Shown: positions 44,546-52,259, counted from the first letter of the stretch. The stretch: DNA of 52,772 bases from Acetobacter senegalensis (GCF_001580995.1 NZ_LHZU01000123.1:1-52772); one strand, 5' to 3'. Notes: generated from the sequence alone by a model not told the origin. Translations and numbers: made by a program.

Positions 44546-45082
44546 TCATTTCTGTTTGGGGTTGGGAGAAATCGGTGACGCCATGAGCCACAGTGGCTGG
44601 GCACGGCCGAGCACCGCATCGACCGGAAGGACGCCGAAATAGCGGCCGTCGAGACTGGTCGGAACTGCCGGGTTCATGACGAAAATCTGGCCGGGCAAGA
44701 CGTGTCGACAGCCCTGCCAGACCGGCAGCGGGCGACCGCGATGATCGCGGGTCAACGCATTACTGAGCGCCTTGCCGTCGACCGAAACGACGGCGCCATT
44801 CCGGCACACGACCTGTCCCGGCAGTGCCGCGACCGGCTTGAGCAACGGCACACCGAGCGGCAGATAGCCACCGCGCGCCAGCATTCCGGCGATGTCGGTG
44901 GGCGGTCGGATCGCGATCAGATCACCGACATGCAGGGGGCTTACCGATTGCAGGCGATACAGCCCGACCGGCGTGCTGGCGGTGGCGTTCCAGATCAGTC
45001 GGGGTGCCGGATGGATCACCACTGACGTGCCAGCACCGAGGATTGCGAAATAGGTGGTGAAGAACCAGCCGAAGCGCGTCAT
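44546..45082 (-). CDS. traF: TraF, S26-family signal peptidase
   Basis: 178 aa from the ATG at 45082. One N-terminal membrane segment is followed by the S26 catalytic Ser in STPVGLYRL, the general-base Lys in LLKPVAALPGQVVCRNG, and HVLPGQIFVMNPAVPTSLDGRYFGVLPVDAVLGRA. TraF of RP4 cyclises the TrbC pilin, and the same role is likely here because trbC is present. It overlaps the DUF2840 gene by ATGA. Confidence 0.93.
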   Translation of the reverse strand: MTRFGWFFTTYFAILGAGTSVVIHPAPRLIWNATASTPVGLYRLQSVSPLHVGDLIAIRPPTDIAGMLARGGYLPLGVPLLKPVAALPGQVVCRNGAVVSVDGKALSNALTRDHRGRPLPVWQGCRHVLPGQIFVMNPAVPTSLDGRYFGVLPVDAVLGRAQPLWLMASPISPNPKQK

Positions 45083-45543
45083 GACACCGCCCTCCGGCGG
45101 AGCCAGGCCTGATGGCGGTCGCGCGTGTAGGGGCGTGGTGCCTGCCCGGCGAGCATCCGATTGTGCAGATGCCGCCAATGCTCGGGGGCCACATCGACGG
45201 GGTCAATGGCGGTCGTCTCGATGCGGTCGATCGCTTCGAGCACCAGGCGGACCTTCGGCCAGCCGCTCTGGCGCAGTAGACTTTCGCCGCCGGGGCGCAC
45301 GAACGGCACCGTCTGATAGGGCTCGCCGGGACGGGTGACGCGCACGATGTCAATGCAGGACACCACCGTGCCATAATCGTTCGCCGCCCAGCGCAGGAAG
45401 GCGAACACGGTGTTCGGCGGAAAGCTCAATATCCGCCGCCGACGATCGAGAATCTGCTCATGGGCGACAGAGCCGAAGCGGATCCAGTGCTCGATGCGCT
45501 TCTCGATCCAGGTCAGTTCGACATGGGCAAGCGTGTCGGTCAT
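45079..45543 (-). CDS. DUF2840 family protein
   Basis: 154 aa. THVELTWIEKRIEHWIRFG-like opening (HVELTWIEKRIEHWIRFGSV), FPPNTVFAFLRWAANDYGTVVSCIDIVR and WPKVRLVLEAIDRIE match DUF2840, which is encoded next to traF and parA in alphaproteobacterial ICEs. The role is unknown. ATGA overlaps on both sides show tight coupling. Confidence 0.9.
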   Translation of the reverse strand: MTDTLAHVELTWIEKRIEHWIRFGSVAHEQILDRRRRILSFPPNTVFAFLRWAANDYGTVVSCIDIVRVTRPGEPYQTVPFVRPGGESLLRQSGWPKVRLVLEAIDRIETTAIDPVDVAPEHWRHLHNRMLAGQAPRPYTRDRHQAWLRRRAVS

Positions 45544-45782
45544 GGCGCATCTCCAGAGGTATCGGGGAACTCGCGGGCCAGCAGAGCGCGCAGCATGTCG
45601 GCGACCGTGATGCCGCGCTGGAACGCCGCGACCTTGAGGCGGGCACGGAGCGTCGGCGTGACGTCGATGGTCAGCCGGGCGGTAAAACGGTTGGTAGTTG
45701 CAGGATTTTTCGGCGTCCTGACCCAGCGTTCAGGATCGGCGGGACGCGCGGCGAAACCTGGCAGCGTGCGACGTCCCGTCAT
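45540..45782 (-). CDS. ribbon-helix-helix protein next to parA
   Basis: 80 aa. The N-terminal half is basic and unstructured; the rest (FTARLTIDVTPTLRARLKVAAFQRGITVADMLRALLAREF) is a ribbon-helix-helix domain. Small RHH proteins encoded with a ParA serve as the centromere-binding partner in some partition systems (ParG or Omega type), so this may be the ParB substitute (inference). ATGA overlaps on both sides. Confidence 0.75.
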   Translation of the reverse strand: MTGRRTLPGFAARPADPERWVRTPKNPATTNRFTARLTIDVTPTLRARLKVAAFQRGITVADMLRALLAREFPDTSGDAP

Positions 45783-45964
45783 GGCGCGCTTCCTTCGCCG
45801 AGCGGCAACACGGAGGCGATGCGGTCGCGCGCCTTTGCCGACCAGTCCGCCATGCGCCGGTCCCAGGCGAGCGACGTATCGCCATAGGGCGGGTCGGCCA
45901 TGATAATGTCATAGGTGCCGTGCCAGGGCATCAGGAGCGCACTGTCGCTGGTCAGGAGGGTCAT
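45779..45964 (-). CDS. truncated DNA adenine methyltransferase (DPPY fragment)
   Basis: 61 aa. LLMPWHGTYDIIMADPPYGDTSLAWDRR holds the DPPY catalytic motif IV and the residues around it, as in N6-adenine methyltransferases, but the protein ends about 20 residues later, with no SAM-binding domain. Its start and stop overlap the neighbouring genes by ATGA as elsewhere in the operon, so the short form is neatly built in. It is probably inactive. Whether the tail WSAKARDRIASVLPLGEG is foreign sequence after a deletion cannot be told here. Confidence 0.6.
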   Translation of the reverse strand: MTLLTSDSALLMPWHGTYDIIMADPPYGDTSLAWDRRMADWSAKARDRIASVLPLGEGSAP

Positions 45965-46599
45965 GATACCAACCCCCTGATCTCGGCCGTCAGGGCGGCG
46001 ATTTCGCGGGCGGCTATCCCTTGGGGGCGAAGATCGCACACAAGACGGCCGGAACGCGCAGCATCGGCAAAGGCAACGCGCTGGCCGATCCGTGCCGCCA
46101 GCGCCGCTGGCTCATGCCCCACCAGCGCCAGCCGCGTTTCGCGAGCGATGACCGTGCGTGCGGCGCAGCGGTTGAGCACGAAACGGGCCAGCAGGCCAGG
46201 ACGGAATAGGCGCGCTTCTTCCAGCAACCGCAGCATCTCGGCCGAGGCCCAGCCGTCGAACGGCGAGGGCTGGGCAGGGATCAGCACCAGGTCGGCAGCC
46301 AACAGGGCGGAGCGCAGCAGTGCCGCCACCCGCGGTGGACCGTCGATGACGACGTGGTCCACCCCCTGAGCCAGTTGGGGCGCCTCGTGGTGAAGTGTGT
46401 CGCGTGCGAGGCCGATCACGCCGAACAGCCGGGGCAGTCCTTCCCGCGCGCGCTGCGCCGACCAGTCCAGCGCCGAGCCCTGCGGGTCAGCATCGATGAC
46501 CGTCACGCGCCGGCCTTTCCGAGCCCATTGGCCCGCGAGATGCAGTGCCAGCGTCGTCTTGCCGACACCCCCTTTCTGGTTGAGGAAGGCCACGATCAT
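45961..46599 (-). CDS. parA: ParA-family partition ATPase
   Basis: 212 aa from the ATG at 46599, which overlaps the repA stop (ATGA); the frame extends eight codons further. MIVAFLNQKGGVGKTTLALHLA is the deviant Walker A, VTVIDADPQGSALDW the A' motif and HVVIDGPPRVAALLRSALLAADLVLIPAQPSPFDGW the Walker B region. It lacks an N-terminal DNA-binding domain, as in short type Ib ParA proteins, which pair with a small RHH protein. It would help to keep the excised element. Confidence 0.93.
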   Translation of the reverse strand: MIVAFLNQKGGVGKTTLALHLAGQWARKGRRVTVIDADPQGSALDWSAQRAREGLPRLFGVIGLARDTLHHEAPQLAQGVDHVVIDGPPRVAALLRSALLAADLVLIPAQPSPFDGWASAEMLRLLEEARLFRPGLLARFVLNRCAARTVIARETRLALVGHEPAALAARIGQRVAFADAARSGRLVCDLRPQGIAAREIAALTAEIRGLVS

Positions 46600-47651
46600 G
46601 ACCCCTCTCCGGGGCTTATCCACGGATCGGAAGGGGGGCCAACATCCTTAAAGTTAGACTCTTTTAAGTTAGATTCTAAGTTAAGGGTGCCATAACCGTT
46701 TGATTCAACGTTGTGATTCGGCGTTTTCCGCAAACGATAGCACGGATGCCGTGGCAGTGATGGCACGGATAAATCCACAACTGATAGCACGGATGAATTC
46801 ACAGCCTGTCCACAGGTGCCTGTGGATAATTTGACAGGCGCAAAAGCCAGCGTGTCATTGCCGTTACGGTCGGGGCGCACCGACAGCCGATAGCCGGCAA
46901 AGGGCTGCCGTTTCGCCATCTCGCGCAGTTCGAAGGCAAAGCGCCGATAGGGGGAAAGGCTGGCGGATTTTTCGTAGAGATGGCGCAGGCCGAAGGCCCA
47001 GCCCGCGCGCTGGCGACCGCCATGCTTGCGCACGATGCGATAGAGCCAGCGCTCCAGACCGCCTGTGAGGTCAAAATAAGCCGGGTCGATGGTCAGCACG
47101 AGCGCGTCGTCGAGAACCGCCTGGTAGAACCAGTCGGGCAGGATCAATTCGATCACGCGGGTGCGCCCTTCCCGCGCGGTGTGTCGTTTCCATTCGTTGA
47201 TCCAGGAAAAGCGGTGCAGTTGCCCCTTGCCGGTCTGCCGGAGCGAGGTCTTGATCGTGGTGGATTGCAGCCGGTCGAAGGCCGCTTCCAGCCGCTCATA
47301 ATCCCGCGCACTGTCGCCCCGGCCGATGAATGTCAGGATCTCGCGCGGACTGGCCACCATCAGCCGCGACGTGCGCCGACCGGCGTCGCGCGCGGCAACG
47401 AGATGACTGGCGGCCCAGATCAGCACGTCGGCATCCCAGATCGTGGCCATGCCATGTTCGGCGGAAGCCTCGACCCGGATCGTGACATCCGGGGTCCGGT
47501 AATCGATCGGGACCATGCGAGGGGATTTGGCGAGGCTGAAGAACGGAAACGCCATCAGATCCTGCGCATCGCGAGGCGCAAAATCTCCCGCGATAGCGTG
47601 GAAGAGTTCCAGTTGCTCGCGCTCGGAGCGCGTTCTGCCCGTCGGGGACAT
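46596..47651 (-). CDS. repA: RepA, RPA-type replication initiator
   Basis: 351 aa. DFAPRDAQDLMAFPFFSLAKSPRMVPIDYR opens the RPA (replication initiator protein A) family; ILTFIGRGDSARDYERLEAAFDRLQSTTIKTSLRQ and LTGGLERWLYRIVRKHGGRQ are winged-helix-like. The last 80 residues are not conserved-looking and contain repeats (LNLESNLKESNFKD) because the DNA below carries repeated sites. It starts one base into the stop of the excisionase-like gene (TGATG). It implies that the excised circle can replicate. Confidence 0.92.
   Translation of the reverse strand: MSPTGRTRSEREQLELFHAIAGDFAPRDAQDLMAFPFFSLAKSPRMVPIDYRTPDVTIRVEASAEHGMATIWDADVLIWAASHLVAARDAGRRTSRLMVASPREILTFIGRGDSARDYERLEAAFDRLQSTTIKTSLRQTGKGQLHRFSWINEWKRHTAREGRTRVIELILPDWFYQAVLDDALVLTIDPAYFDLTGGLERWLYRIVRKHGGRQRAGWAFGLRHLYEKSASLSPYRRFAFELREMAKRQPFAGYRLSVRPDRNGNDTLAFAPVKLSTGTCGQAVNSSVLSVVDLSVPSLPRHPCYRLRKTPNHNVESNGYGTLNLESNLKESNFKDVGPPSDPWISPGEGS
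46648..46829. repeat. iterons, DnaA box and AT-rich repeats: probable replication origin inside repA
   Basis: Three copies of GATRGCACGGAT start at 46736, 46759 and 46783 (spacing 23 and 24 bases). TGTGGATAA, a perfect DnaA box on the reverse strand, lies at 46821-46829. At 46651-46689 there are two AAGTTAGAYTCT copies and a partial third in a strikingly AT-rich stretch, which would suit a melting region. These are the parts of an iteron-type origin, all within the 3' end of repA. Confidence 0.6.
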
Positions 47652-47944
47652 CAGCGTCGGTTCCCGCGTGAGGTCGGCGATGTCGGCGGGATCAGCGGGC
47701 TTTGCCGCGCAGCAGCCGACACGGTGCCGGCGGTGGTGTCCGAGGTGTGGGCGCGTGCCCCGCTCTCGACCCAGGCCTGTAGTTCATCGACCCGGTAGAC
47801 CACGCGGCCGCCGAGCTTCGAATAGCGCGGGCCGGTGCCGTAGATCCGGTGTTTTTCCAGGGTGCGAATGGAAAGCCCGACGAAGCGCGAAGCGTCGGGC
47901 GTGCGCAGATAGCGCGGCGGCAGGTCGCTGTAATTGGCGGACAT
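47651..47944 (-). CDS. excisionase/AlpA-like helix-turn-helix protein (RdfS-like)
   Basis: 97 aa from the ATG at 47944. PPRYLRTPDASRFVGLSIRTLEKHRIYGTGPRYSKLGGRVVYRVDELQAWVES is a MerR/AlpA-type winged helix-turn-helix as in excisionases. By position, first in the operon before repA-parA-traF, it matches RdfS, the recombination directionality factor of ICEMlSym. It would promote excision and start of transfer. The serine/proline-rich tail is not conserved. The 227-base gap upstream (47945-48171) is GC-rich near the gene and then very AT-rich, with a repeated AAATAACAATT at 48145 and 48176. Confidence 0.8.
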   Translation of the reverse strand: MSANYSDLPPRYLRTPDASRFVGLSIRTLEKHRIYGTGPRYSKLGGRVVYRVDELQAWVESGARAHTSDTTAGTVSAAARQSPLIPPTSPTSRGNRR

Positions 47945-48171
47945 GATGTGGCTCCGTGATCGCTGTCTGGGGCCGCAGGACAAATGCGGCCAGCAAGGAT
48001 CAGCGTGGCGGAGCGGGTAGGTTCGGAACTAGGACCGATCTCGCAGAAGCATGAGATCGGTCCGTGACAGGTGAAAAATCACGGTATGCCTACCGCGAAT
48101 ATAAGTCATATTGGAAGTATTTAATAAATATAATTTATGAAAATAAATAACAATTCATTAAATTATTATAT

Positions 48172-49176
48172 TTATAAATAACAATTATTTACGATATCCA
48201 AGGTCTCCTGGATACCAGACGATCCGCCTTGTACTATTCTTGCAATAGGAACTCCACATGGTGCATCATTCCTGACTCCATCAATGTTTCGTATAAAATT
48301 TTTATCTGCAGATATAACCAAGTCAGCTTCACAGAGATAGACGGACAACGCTGCATCAGCAGGCGTCCCAGGTGTTACTTTTTGTACGGACTGCAGCATT
48401 TCGAAAGCATAGTGTAACCAGAAGCATTTCATCTGTTTTTCATTGACTTCTCGCAACCAAAAACGATTCCACGATGCCAAAGAAAACTGCATCCGATCAA
48501 AATCAAGAAAAGGCGTTAACCATTCACCAAGAGGGTGTTCAGGATATGCCAGCGCTCTTGTTACAGAAGCCCACGAACGTATCCTCCAGCATTGAATAGG
48601 TTCATCTGTGATCCCTTCGGGCAAAGGGGCTGGAAATGTTCCCTCACAATTTTTGAGTGAACCAATATCACGAATGCCTTGCTCCTTACTTAGGCTTCGT
48701 TGATCAGCATAATCTTTCCTTGCCATTTCGAGTAAATTACGGGGCCATCCACCATCCTCCCGTAATGCATTTCTAAGTAATTCCGAACGATAACGTGCTC
48801 GCTCCCAGAATCCTCTGGTCTTTCGCGTCCAATCATAACGTAGCTGATGGAAGCGTTGAGTTTTGGGGTCATGACGGAGCCACTCGGGTCGCAATCGCTT
48901 AACTTCTGAAATAATTTCCTGAGATAAAGTGTAAGCCTCTGGCATTAGGCGTGTCCAAGTGGGCATAGTAAGTAACCTTACTAATCGACGACGATACTCA
49001 TCAGCGGGGGTTGCTAGAGCTTCAAAAAGAATTAGTGGTGGAACGACAATAATATTATTGGTACGTTTAATAGCCCGGTGCAAATCAGGACCTACGTCAG
49101 CTTTAGCGAACTCACTCCAAATGTTTGTATCCAGCATGATGCGTATAGGTGATTTCCTATCAATCCGATTTGGCAT
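48172..49176 (-). CDS. PIN-domain nuclease-like protein with a large internal insert
   Basis: 334 aa from the ATG at 49176, with AGGAG upstream. The PIN acidic residues can be placed: D16 in IMLDTNIW, E52 in LILFEAL, D274 in TPADAALSVYL and D291 in DLVISADKNF. PIN toxins are about 130 residues long; here about 220 residues lie between E52 and D274, rich in Trp and Arg (WERARYRSELLRNALRE). They might form a lid or a recognition domain. No antitoxin gene is adjacent. AT-rich compared with the ICE, so probably cargo. It may be a solitary RNase or a defence gene. The gap 49177-49369 is AT-rich and shows nothing else. Confidence 0.7.
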   Translation of the reverse strand: MPNRIDRKSPIRIMLDTNIWSEFAKADVGPDLHRAIKRTNNIIVVPPLILFEALATPADEYRRRLVRLLTMPTWTRLMPEAYTLSQEIISEVKRLRPEWLRHDPKTQRFHQLRYDWTRKTRGFWERARYRSELLRNALREDGGWPRNLLEMARKDYADQRSLSKEQGIRDIGSLKNCEGTFPAPLPEGITDEPIQCWRIRSWASVTRALAYPEHPLGEWLTPFLDFDRMQFSLASWNRFWLREVNEKQMKCFWLHYAFEMLQSVQKVTPGTPADAALSVYLCEADLVISADKNFIRNIDGVRNDAPCGVPIARIVQGGSSGIQETLDIVNNCYL

Positions 49177-49369
49177 GTTTAAATTTTCTCCTAATGTTAA
49201 AATCAAAACTATATTTTTAAATAAAGTATTTGTATGTTATACATTGTATTTCTCATTCATGTTCTTTCAGTAGACAACTAAATACTGGAAACGGAAAATC
49301 GACGCTCCATGGTAGCGCGACAACCACGTCGCATCATGTTGACCGAAGTGAAACAAGCGAAATTACCAC

Positions 49370-50620
49370 TTAGACGGATGCCGGATAAAGCCTACGGGCA
49401 ACCCGCTCCATGGTCAGTCCCTGCACGATGATGGTGAACACGACGACGCCGTAACAGACCGGCAACAACAGGTCGCGCAAGTCTCCGGGTGGCAATCCCA
49501 GTGCCAGCGAAACCGAGATGCCGCCACGCAGACCACCCCAGGTCAGGATCCCAAGAACCCGGCCCTGTTCCCATTGCCTGAGATGAACCGGAAGCGTTGA
49601 AAACAGCACGCTCAATGCCCGCACGGCAATGGACAGCGGGATCACGGCAAGTGTCGCCAGCACCGTAAACAGATGCAGCGTGATCTCCAGGATTTCAAAG
49701 CCGATCAGCATGAACAGCAGGACGTTCAGCACCTCGTCAATGAGTGTCCATGCGATATCGAGTTCCTTTCGGGATGCCTCATCGAAAACGGAATGGCTGT
49801 AGCTTGTTCCAAAGCACAGTCCCGCCACGACGACGGCAATCGCACCTGACATGCCAAGCTGGTTGGCGATGCTGAAGGTTCCGGTCGCCAGAGCCAGCGA
49901 TGTCAGCAGATCGATATGCGGATCCCGCTGTCCTTTAAGCACACGGAGTGCGATCCATCCGGTCAGTGCGCCCAGCAGACCGCCACCAATCGCCTCACGG
50001 CAAAAGCTGAGAGCAACCTCTGAGGCGGTCACTCCCTGACTGTCCCCAGTTGCCAGTCCGATCGTGACACCGAAAATGACAACGCCCACGCCGTCATTGA
50101 ACAGACTCTCTCCTGCAAAAACGGCCTGAAGCGGTCCGGGCAGTCCGAGACGTTTCAGCATTCCGACGACCGAAACCGGGTCGGTTGGTGCGAGAATGGC
50201 GCCAAGGACGATGCACCATGCAAAAGGAATGGCGTGGCCCAACAGGGGGAAGACGTACCATGCCGCGATCGCCAGAAAGGCAACGGCCAGAACGGTTCCC
50301 AAAACAGAGAGGGCGGCCACAGAGGCAAGCTTTGCGCGCAGATGTCCAACGTTTACCTGTGTGGCCCCGGCAAACAGAAGCAGGGACAGCGCGCCATTCA
50401 GAAGGGCCGTGGGGAGCTTGATCGCTCCGAGCACAGACCGTGGGAGAGCCTGAAGGTCATAGGCCGGTATCAATGGATTCAGGATCATGACCAGCAGGGA
50501 AGCCAGCAGTGAGAAGACCAGCACGCCGATCGTCACAGGAAGGCGAAACGTGTGGTGATTGAGAATGCTGAATCCTGCCGAGATGGTCAGAAGCAGAGCG
50601 AGGAGGCTGATGGTATCCAT
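49370..50620 (-). CDS. CPA1-family Na+/H+ antiporter
   Basis: 416 aa from the ATG at 50620. About 12 membrane segments. AILAPTDPVSVVGMLKRLGLPGPLQAVFAGESLFNDGVGVVIF contains the TDP and ESLxND cation-site motifs of the NhaP branch, and GILTWGGLRGGISVSLALGLP is the conserved end region. It exchanges Na+ or K+ for H+ across the inner membrane. It is placed between the PIN gene and the fseA-like gene and looks like cargo of the ICE. Acid and salt tolerance would be plausible benefits (inference). Confidence 0.92.
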   Translation of the reverse strand: MDTISLLALLLTISAGFSILNHHTFRLPVTIGVLVFSLLASLLVMILNPLIPAYDLQALPRSVLGAIKLPTALLNGALSLLLFAGATQVNVGHLRAKLASVAALSVLGTVLAVAFLAIAAWYVFPLLGHAIPFAWCIVLGAILAPTDPVSVVGMLKRLGLPGPLQAVFAGESLFNDGVGVVIFGVTIGLATGDSQGVTASEVALSFCREAIGGGLLGALTGWIALRVLKGQRDPHIDLLTSLALATGTFSIANQLGMSGAIAVVVAGLCFGTSYSHSVFDEASRKELDIAWTLIDEVLNVLLFMLIGFEILEITLHLFTVLATLAVIPLSIAVRALSVLFSTLPVHLRQWEQGRVLGILTWGGLRGGISVSLALGLPPGDLRDLLLPVCYGVVVFTIIVQGLTMERVARRLYPASV

Positions 50621-50729
50621 GCCTTCACCGCTGGCCGTTGCCGTCCCCCACGTCAAGAAAAACCGGATGCTGGCTGCTTCTCGAAAGTCTTGATTGTCTG
50701 TGAAGTGGCACACGAAAGGACGAGTCGTC

Positions 50730-51495
50730 CTATCGCCCCCGGAATGGATGCAACAGGAAACGCCGGTATTCTCCGTCGCGCAGCGCCCGCGCAAAACGTA
50801 CCAGCCGTTTCATGCGGAAATGCAGATCGTGCGAAAGCCAGTCCCCAGCGGAAACCTCCCGACCGAACAGAACGCCGGCGATCTCGCGCTGCGATACCCC
50901 GCTGTCCAGACCGTCAAGCGTACGGAGCGCCAGGATCAGCCTGCGGATGCGATCGGATGACAGGCGGGCCGGATCACGACCGGGACGCCGATCTATCAGC
51001 ACGCGCCAGAGCCGCAAGGCGGCCTGGACGCGTACCTCGAACAATGCGTCGAACGGCAGCAACACGCCGACCGGAGCCCCGTCAGGCGGCAGGACGTACA
51101 GGCGCAGGATCGTCTCCCCCCGCTCGACCAGCACTTCTTCCGCCATGTCGGGCGGCAGTCCTGCCCGGGCGAGGGAGAGCGGACGAGACGCCGCGTCAGC
51201 CAGTGCTGTCGGCAGGGGGGCAACCGCAATCACGGCCGGCGATACCGCAACAGTCCAGAGGGCGGTGCGTGGATCGAGGGTCGTGAGGACACTCTCGAAA
51301 TCGCAACCCCCAGCGCCGGGCGAAGGCGTCGGCGTCTGACGTGGACAGCGCGGCCCGGCGCGCGGCGCGCTGAAGGGCGGCACGATCGCGGATAAAGTCC
51401 CGATTGCGACTGACAAACTGCAAGGCAAAGGCAGGGGCGTCGAGCGACCGCAGGCCCTCGTACGCGCCCGCCGACCGCCAGTTGGCGCGGCTCAT
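50730..51495 (-). CDS. fseA: FseA-like excision activator (DUF6499-DUF2285), needs a +1 ribosomal frameshift
   Basis: Two overlapping frames make one protein. Frame one starts at 51495 (MSRANWRSAGAYEGLRSLDAPAFALQFVSRNRDF, a DUF6499 domain) and stops at 51196. Frame two, ending at 50730, continues from ESVLTTLDPRTALW into a DUF2285 domain (RRLILALRTLDGLDSGVSQREIAGVLFG, DLHFRMKRLVRFARALRDGEYRRFL). A +1 slip at codon 66 joins them into about 254 residues. In ICEMlSym(R7A), FseA is made by just this kind of slip and activates rdfS. Without the slip only a 99-aa product is made. A plain frameshift mutation is the alternative. Confidence 0.82.
51297..51300 (-). promoter_or_regulatory. programmed +1 frameshift site UUU-C in the fseA-like gene
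   Basis: On the minus strand, codon 66 (UUU, 51300-51298) in the context RRWGLRF is followed by C at 51297. Slipping by one base to UUC places GAG AGT GTC in frame, which opens the DUF2285 frame. This is the same UUU-to-UUC tRNA-Phe slip reported for msi172-msi171 of ICEMlSym(R7A). Confidence 0.75.
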
Positions 51496-51587
51496 GGCGT
51501 CGTCTCCGATGCGTAACGGGTGGGAACAGGGCAAGCACTTGCTCGCGAGAGTATGCCAGACCGTCCCGTTGCCCGCTACGCCCCGGT

Positions 51588-51607
51588 CCTGCAACAGGTC
51601 TTGCAGG
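51588..51607. promoter_or_regulatory. 20-bp dyad upstream of the fseA-like gene
   Basis: CCTGCAA (51588-51594) and TTGCAGG (51601-51607) are perfect arms around CAGGTC, 93 bases before the fseA-like start. Overall size and CTG/CAG ends recall LuxR/TraR boxes, but the inner spacing is longer than in the classic lux or tra box. It may bind a quorum regulator encoded elsewhere or the local Xre protein. Confidence 0.45.
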
Positions 51608-51627
51608 TCACGCAACGATTCAGGATG

Positions 51628-51906
51628 TCAGTGGGGCGCACCGCCGCGCAGGAGATGCTGGTAGCCATGCTCGGTCATCCAGTGCGCCCGCGCCAGATGA
51701 CTGTGCCAGCAGCGGTAGACGCCCTCGGGGTCAACTGTGGCGTCGCGGTGCAGCACGATGCGAGCCACCTCGCGCCAGTCGGCGCCATCGGCCTCGGCGT
51801 CCAGCAGGCGGAGATAGGTGATGAGGTGCTGTTCGTCATAGCCGGTGAGACAGGACGCTTCCGGGGCGCTGTCGGCGACGGACGGGTCGAGCGGGGGCTT
51901 CTGCAT
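51628..51906 (-). CDS. qseM: QseM-like DUF2285 antiactivator
   Basis: 92 aa. YDEQHLITYLRLLDAEADGADWREVARIVLHRDATVDPEGVYRCWHSHLARAHWMTEHGYQHLL is a lone DUF2285 domain. In ICEMlSym(R7A) the small DUF2285 protein QseM binds both TraR and FseA and blocks excision. The assignment rests on family, size and position next to the fseA-like gene and an Xre gene. It is encoded 11 bases after the Xre gene and probably under its control. Confidence 0.75.
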   Translation of the reverse strand: MQKPPLDPSVADSAPEASCLTGYDEQHLITYLRLLDAEADGADWREVARIVLHRDATVDPEGVYRCWHSHLARAHWMTEHGYQHLLRGGAPH

Positions 51907-51917
51907 GATGGAGCCGA

Positions 51918-52202
51918 TCAGGTCGGAGAACGAACGCGACGCACCCTAGCCTGCCGCGTTTCGGTGCCGGAAGTCTCGTGAAGAAACATGACGCCGCGTC
52001 CTTGTCCGGACTCGATGAACAGGATGCCCGCCGCTTCCAGCGCGCGGCGAACCTGATCGGCTGTGCCTTCGTGAACGCCGAGACCGCGTTCGGATTCAAG
52101 GCGCTTGAGCGCGGTCAATGCTACGAGGGCCTTTTCAGCAAGCATCTCCTGTGTCCAGTTCAGAAGTGCCCGTGCCGCCCTTACCTGTCGGCCTGTGATC
52201 AT
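51918..52202 (-). CDS. Xre-family regulator
   Basis: 94 aa. ITGRQVRAARALLNWTQEMLAEKALVALTALKRLESERG is an Xre helix-turn-helix with a changed recognition helix, followed by DQVRRALEAAGILFIESGQGRGVMFL, the usual short C-terminal beta part of this subgroup. It is upstream of qseM in the same direction. In ICEMlSym the Xre protein QseC controls qseM from a divergent gene, so the arrangement here differs. Autoregulation is likely because of the dyad at 52245-52259. Confidence 0.85.
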   Translation of the reverse strand: MITGRQVRAARALLNWTQEMLAEKALVALTALKRLESERGLGVHEGTADQVRRALEAAGILFIESGQGRGVMFLHETSGTETRQARVRRVRSPT

Positions 52203-52244
52203 CCACGATCACATCCGACACGCGAGGCCAACACACCAGAAATA

Positions 52245-52259
52245 CGACTATAATAGTCG
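52245..52259. promoter_or_regulatory. operator of the Xre-qseM operon
   Basis: CGACTATAATAGTCG is a perfect dyad (7-bp arms, one central base) 43 bases before the Xre start codon, overlapping a likely -10 region (TATTAT/TATAGT on the minus strand). It fits binding by a small Xre dimer. Confidence 0.6.

Noticed and set aside
48145..48186. CRISPR-like or iteron-like direct repeats AAATAACAATT
   Set aside because: Only two copies in an AT-only stretch of low complexity, one of them over the end of the PIN gene; chance is sufficient.
51307..51311. A C5/G5 homopolymer indel as the cause of the frame break in the fseA-like gene
   Set aside because: Losing one base there would also restore a frame, but the UUU-C site ten bases on gives the known recoding event with the conserved-looking WGLRF context. 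Kept as the alternative to be tested.
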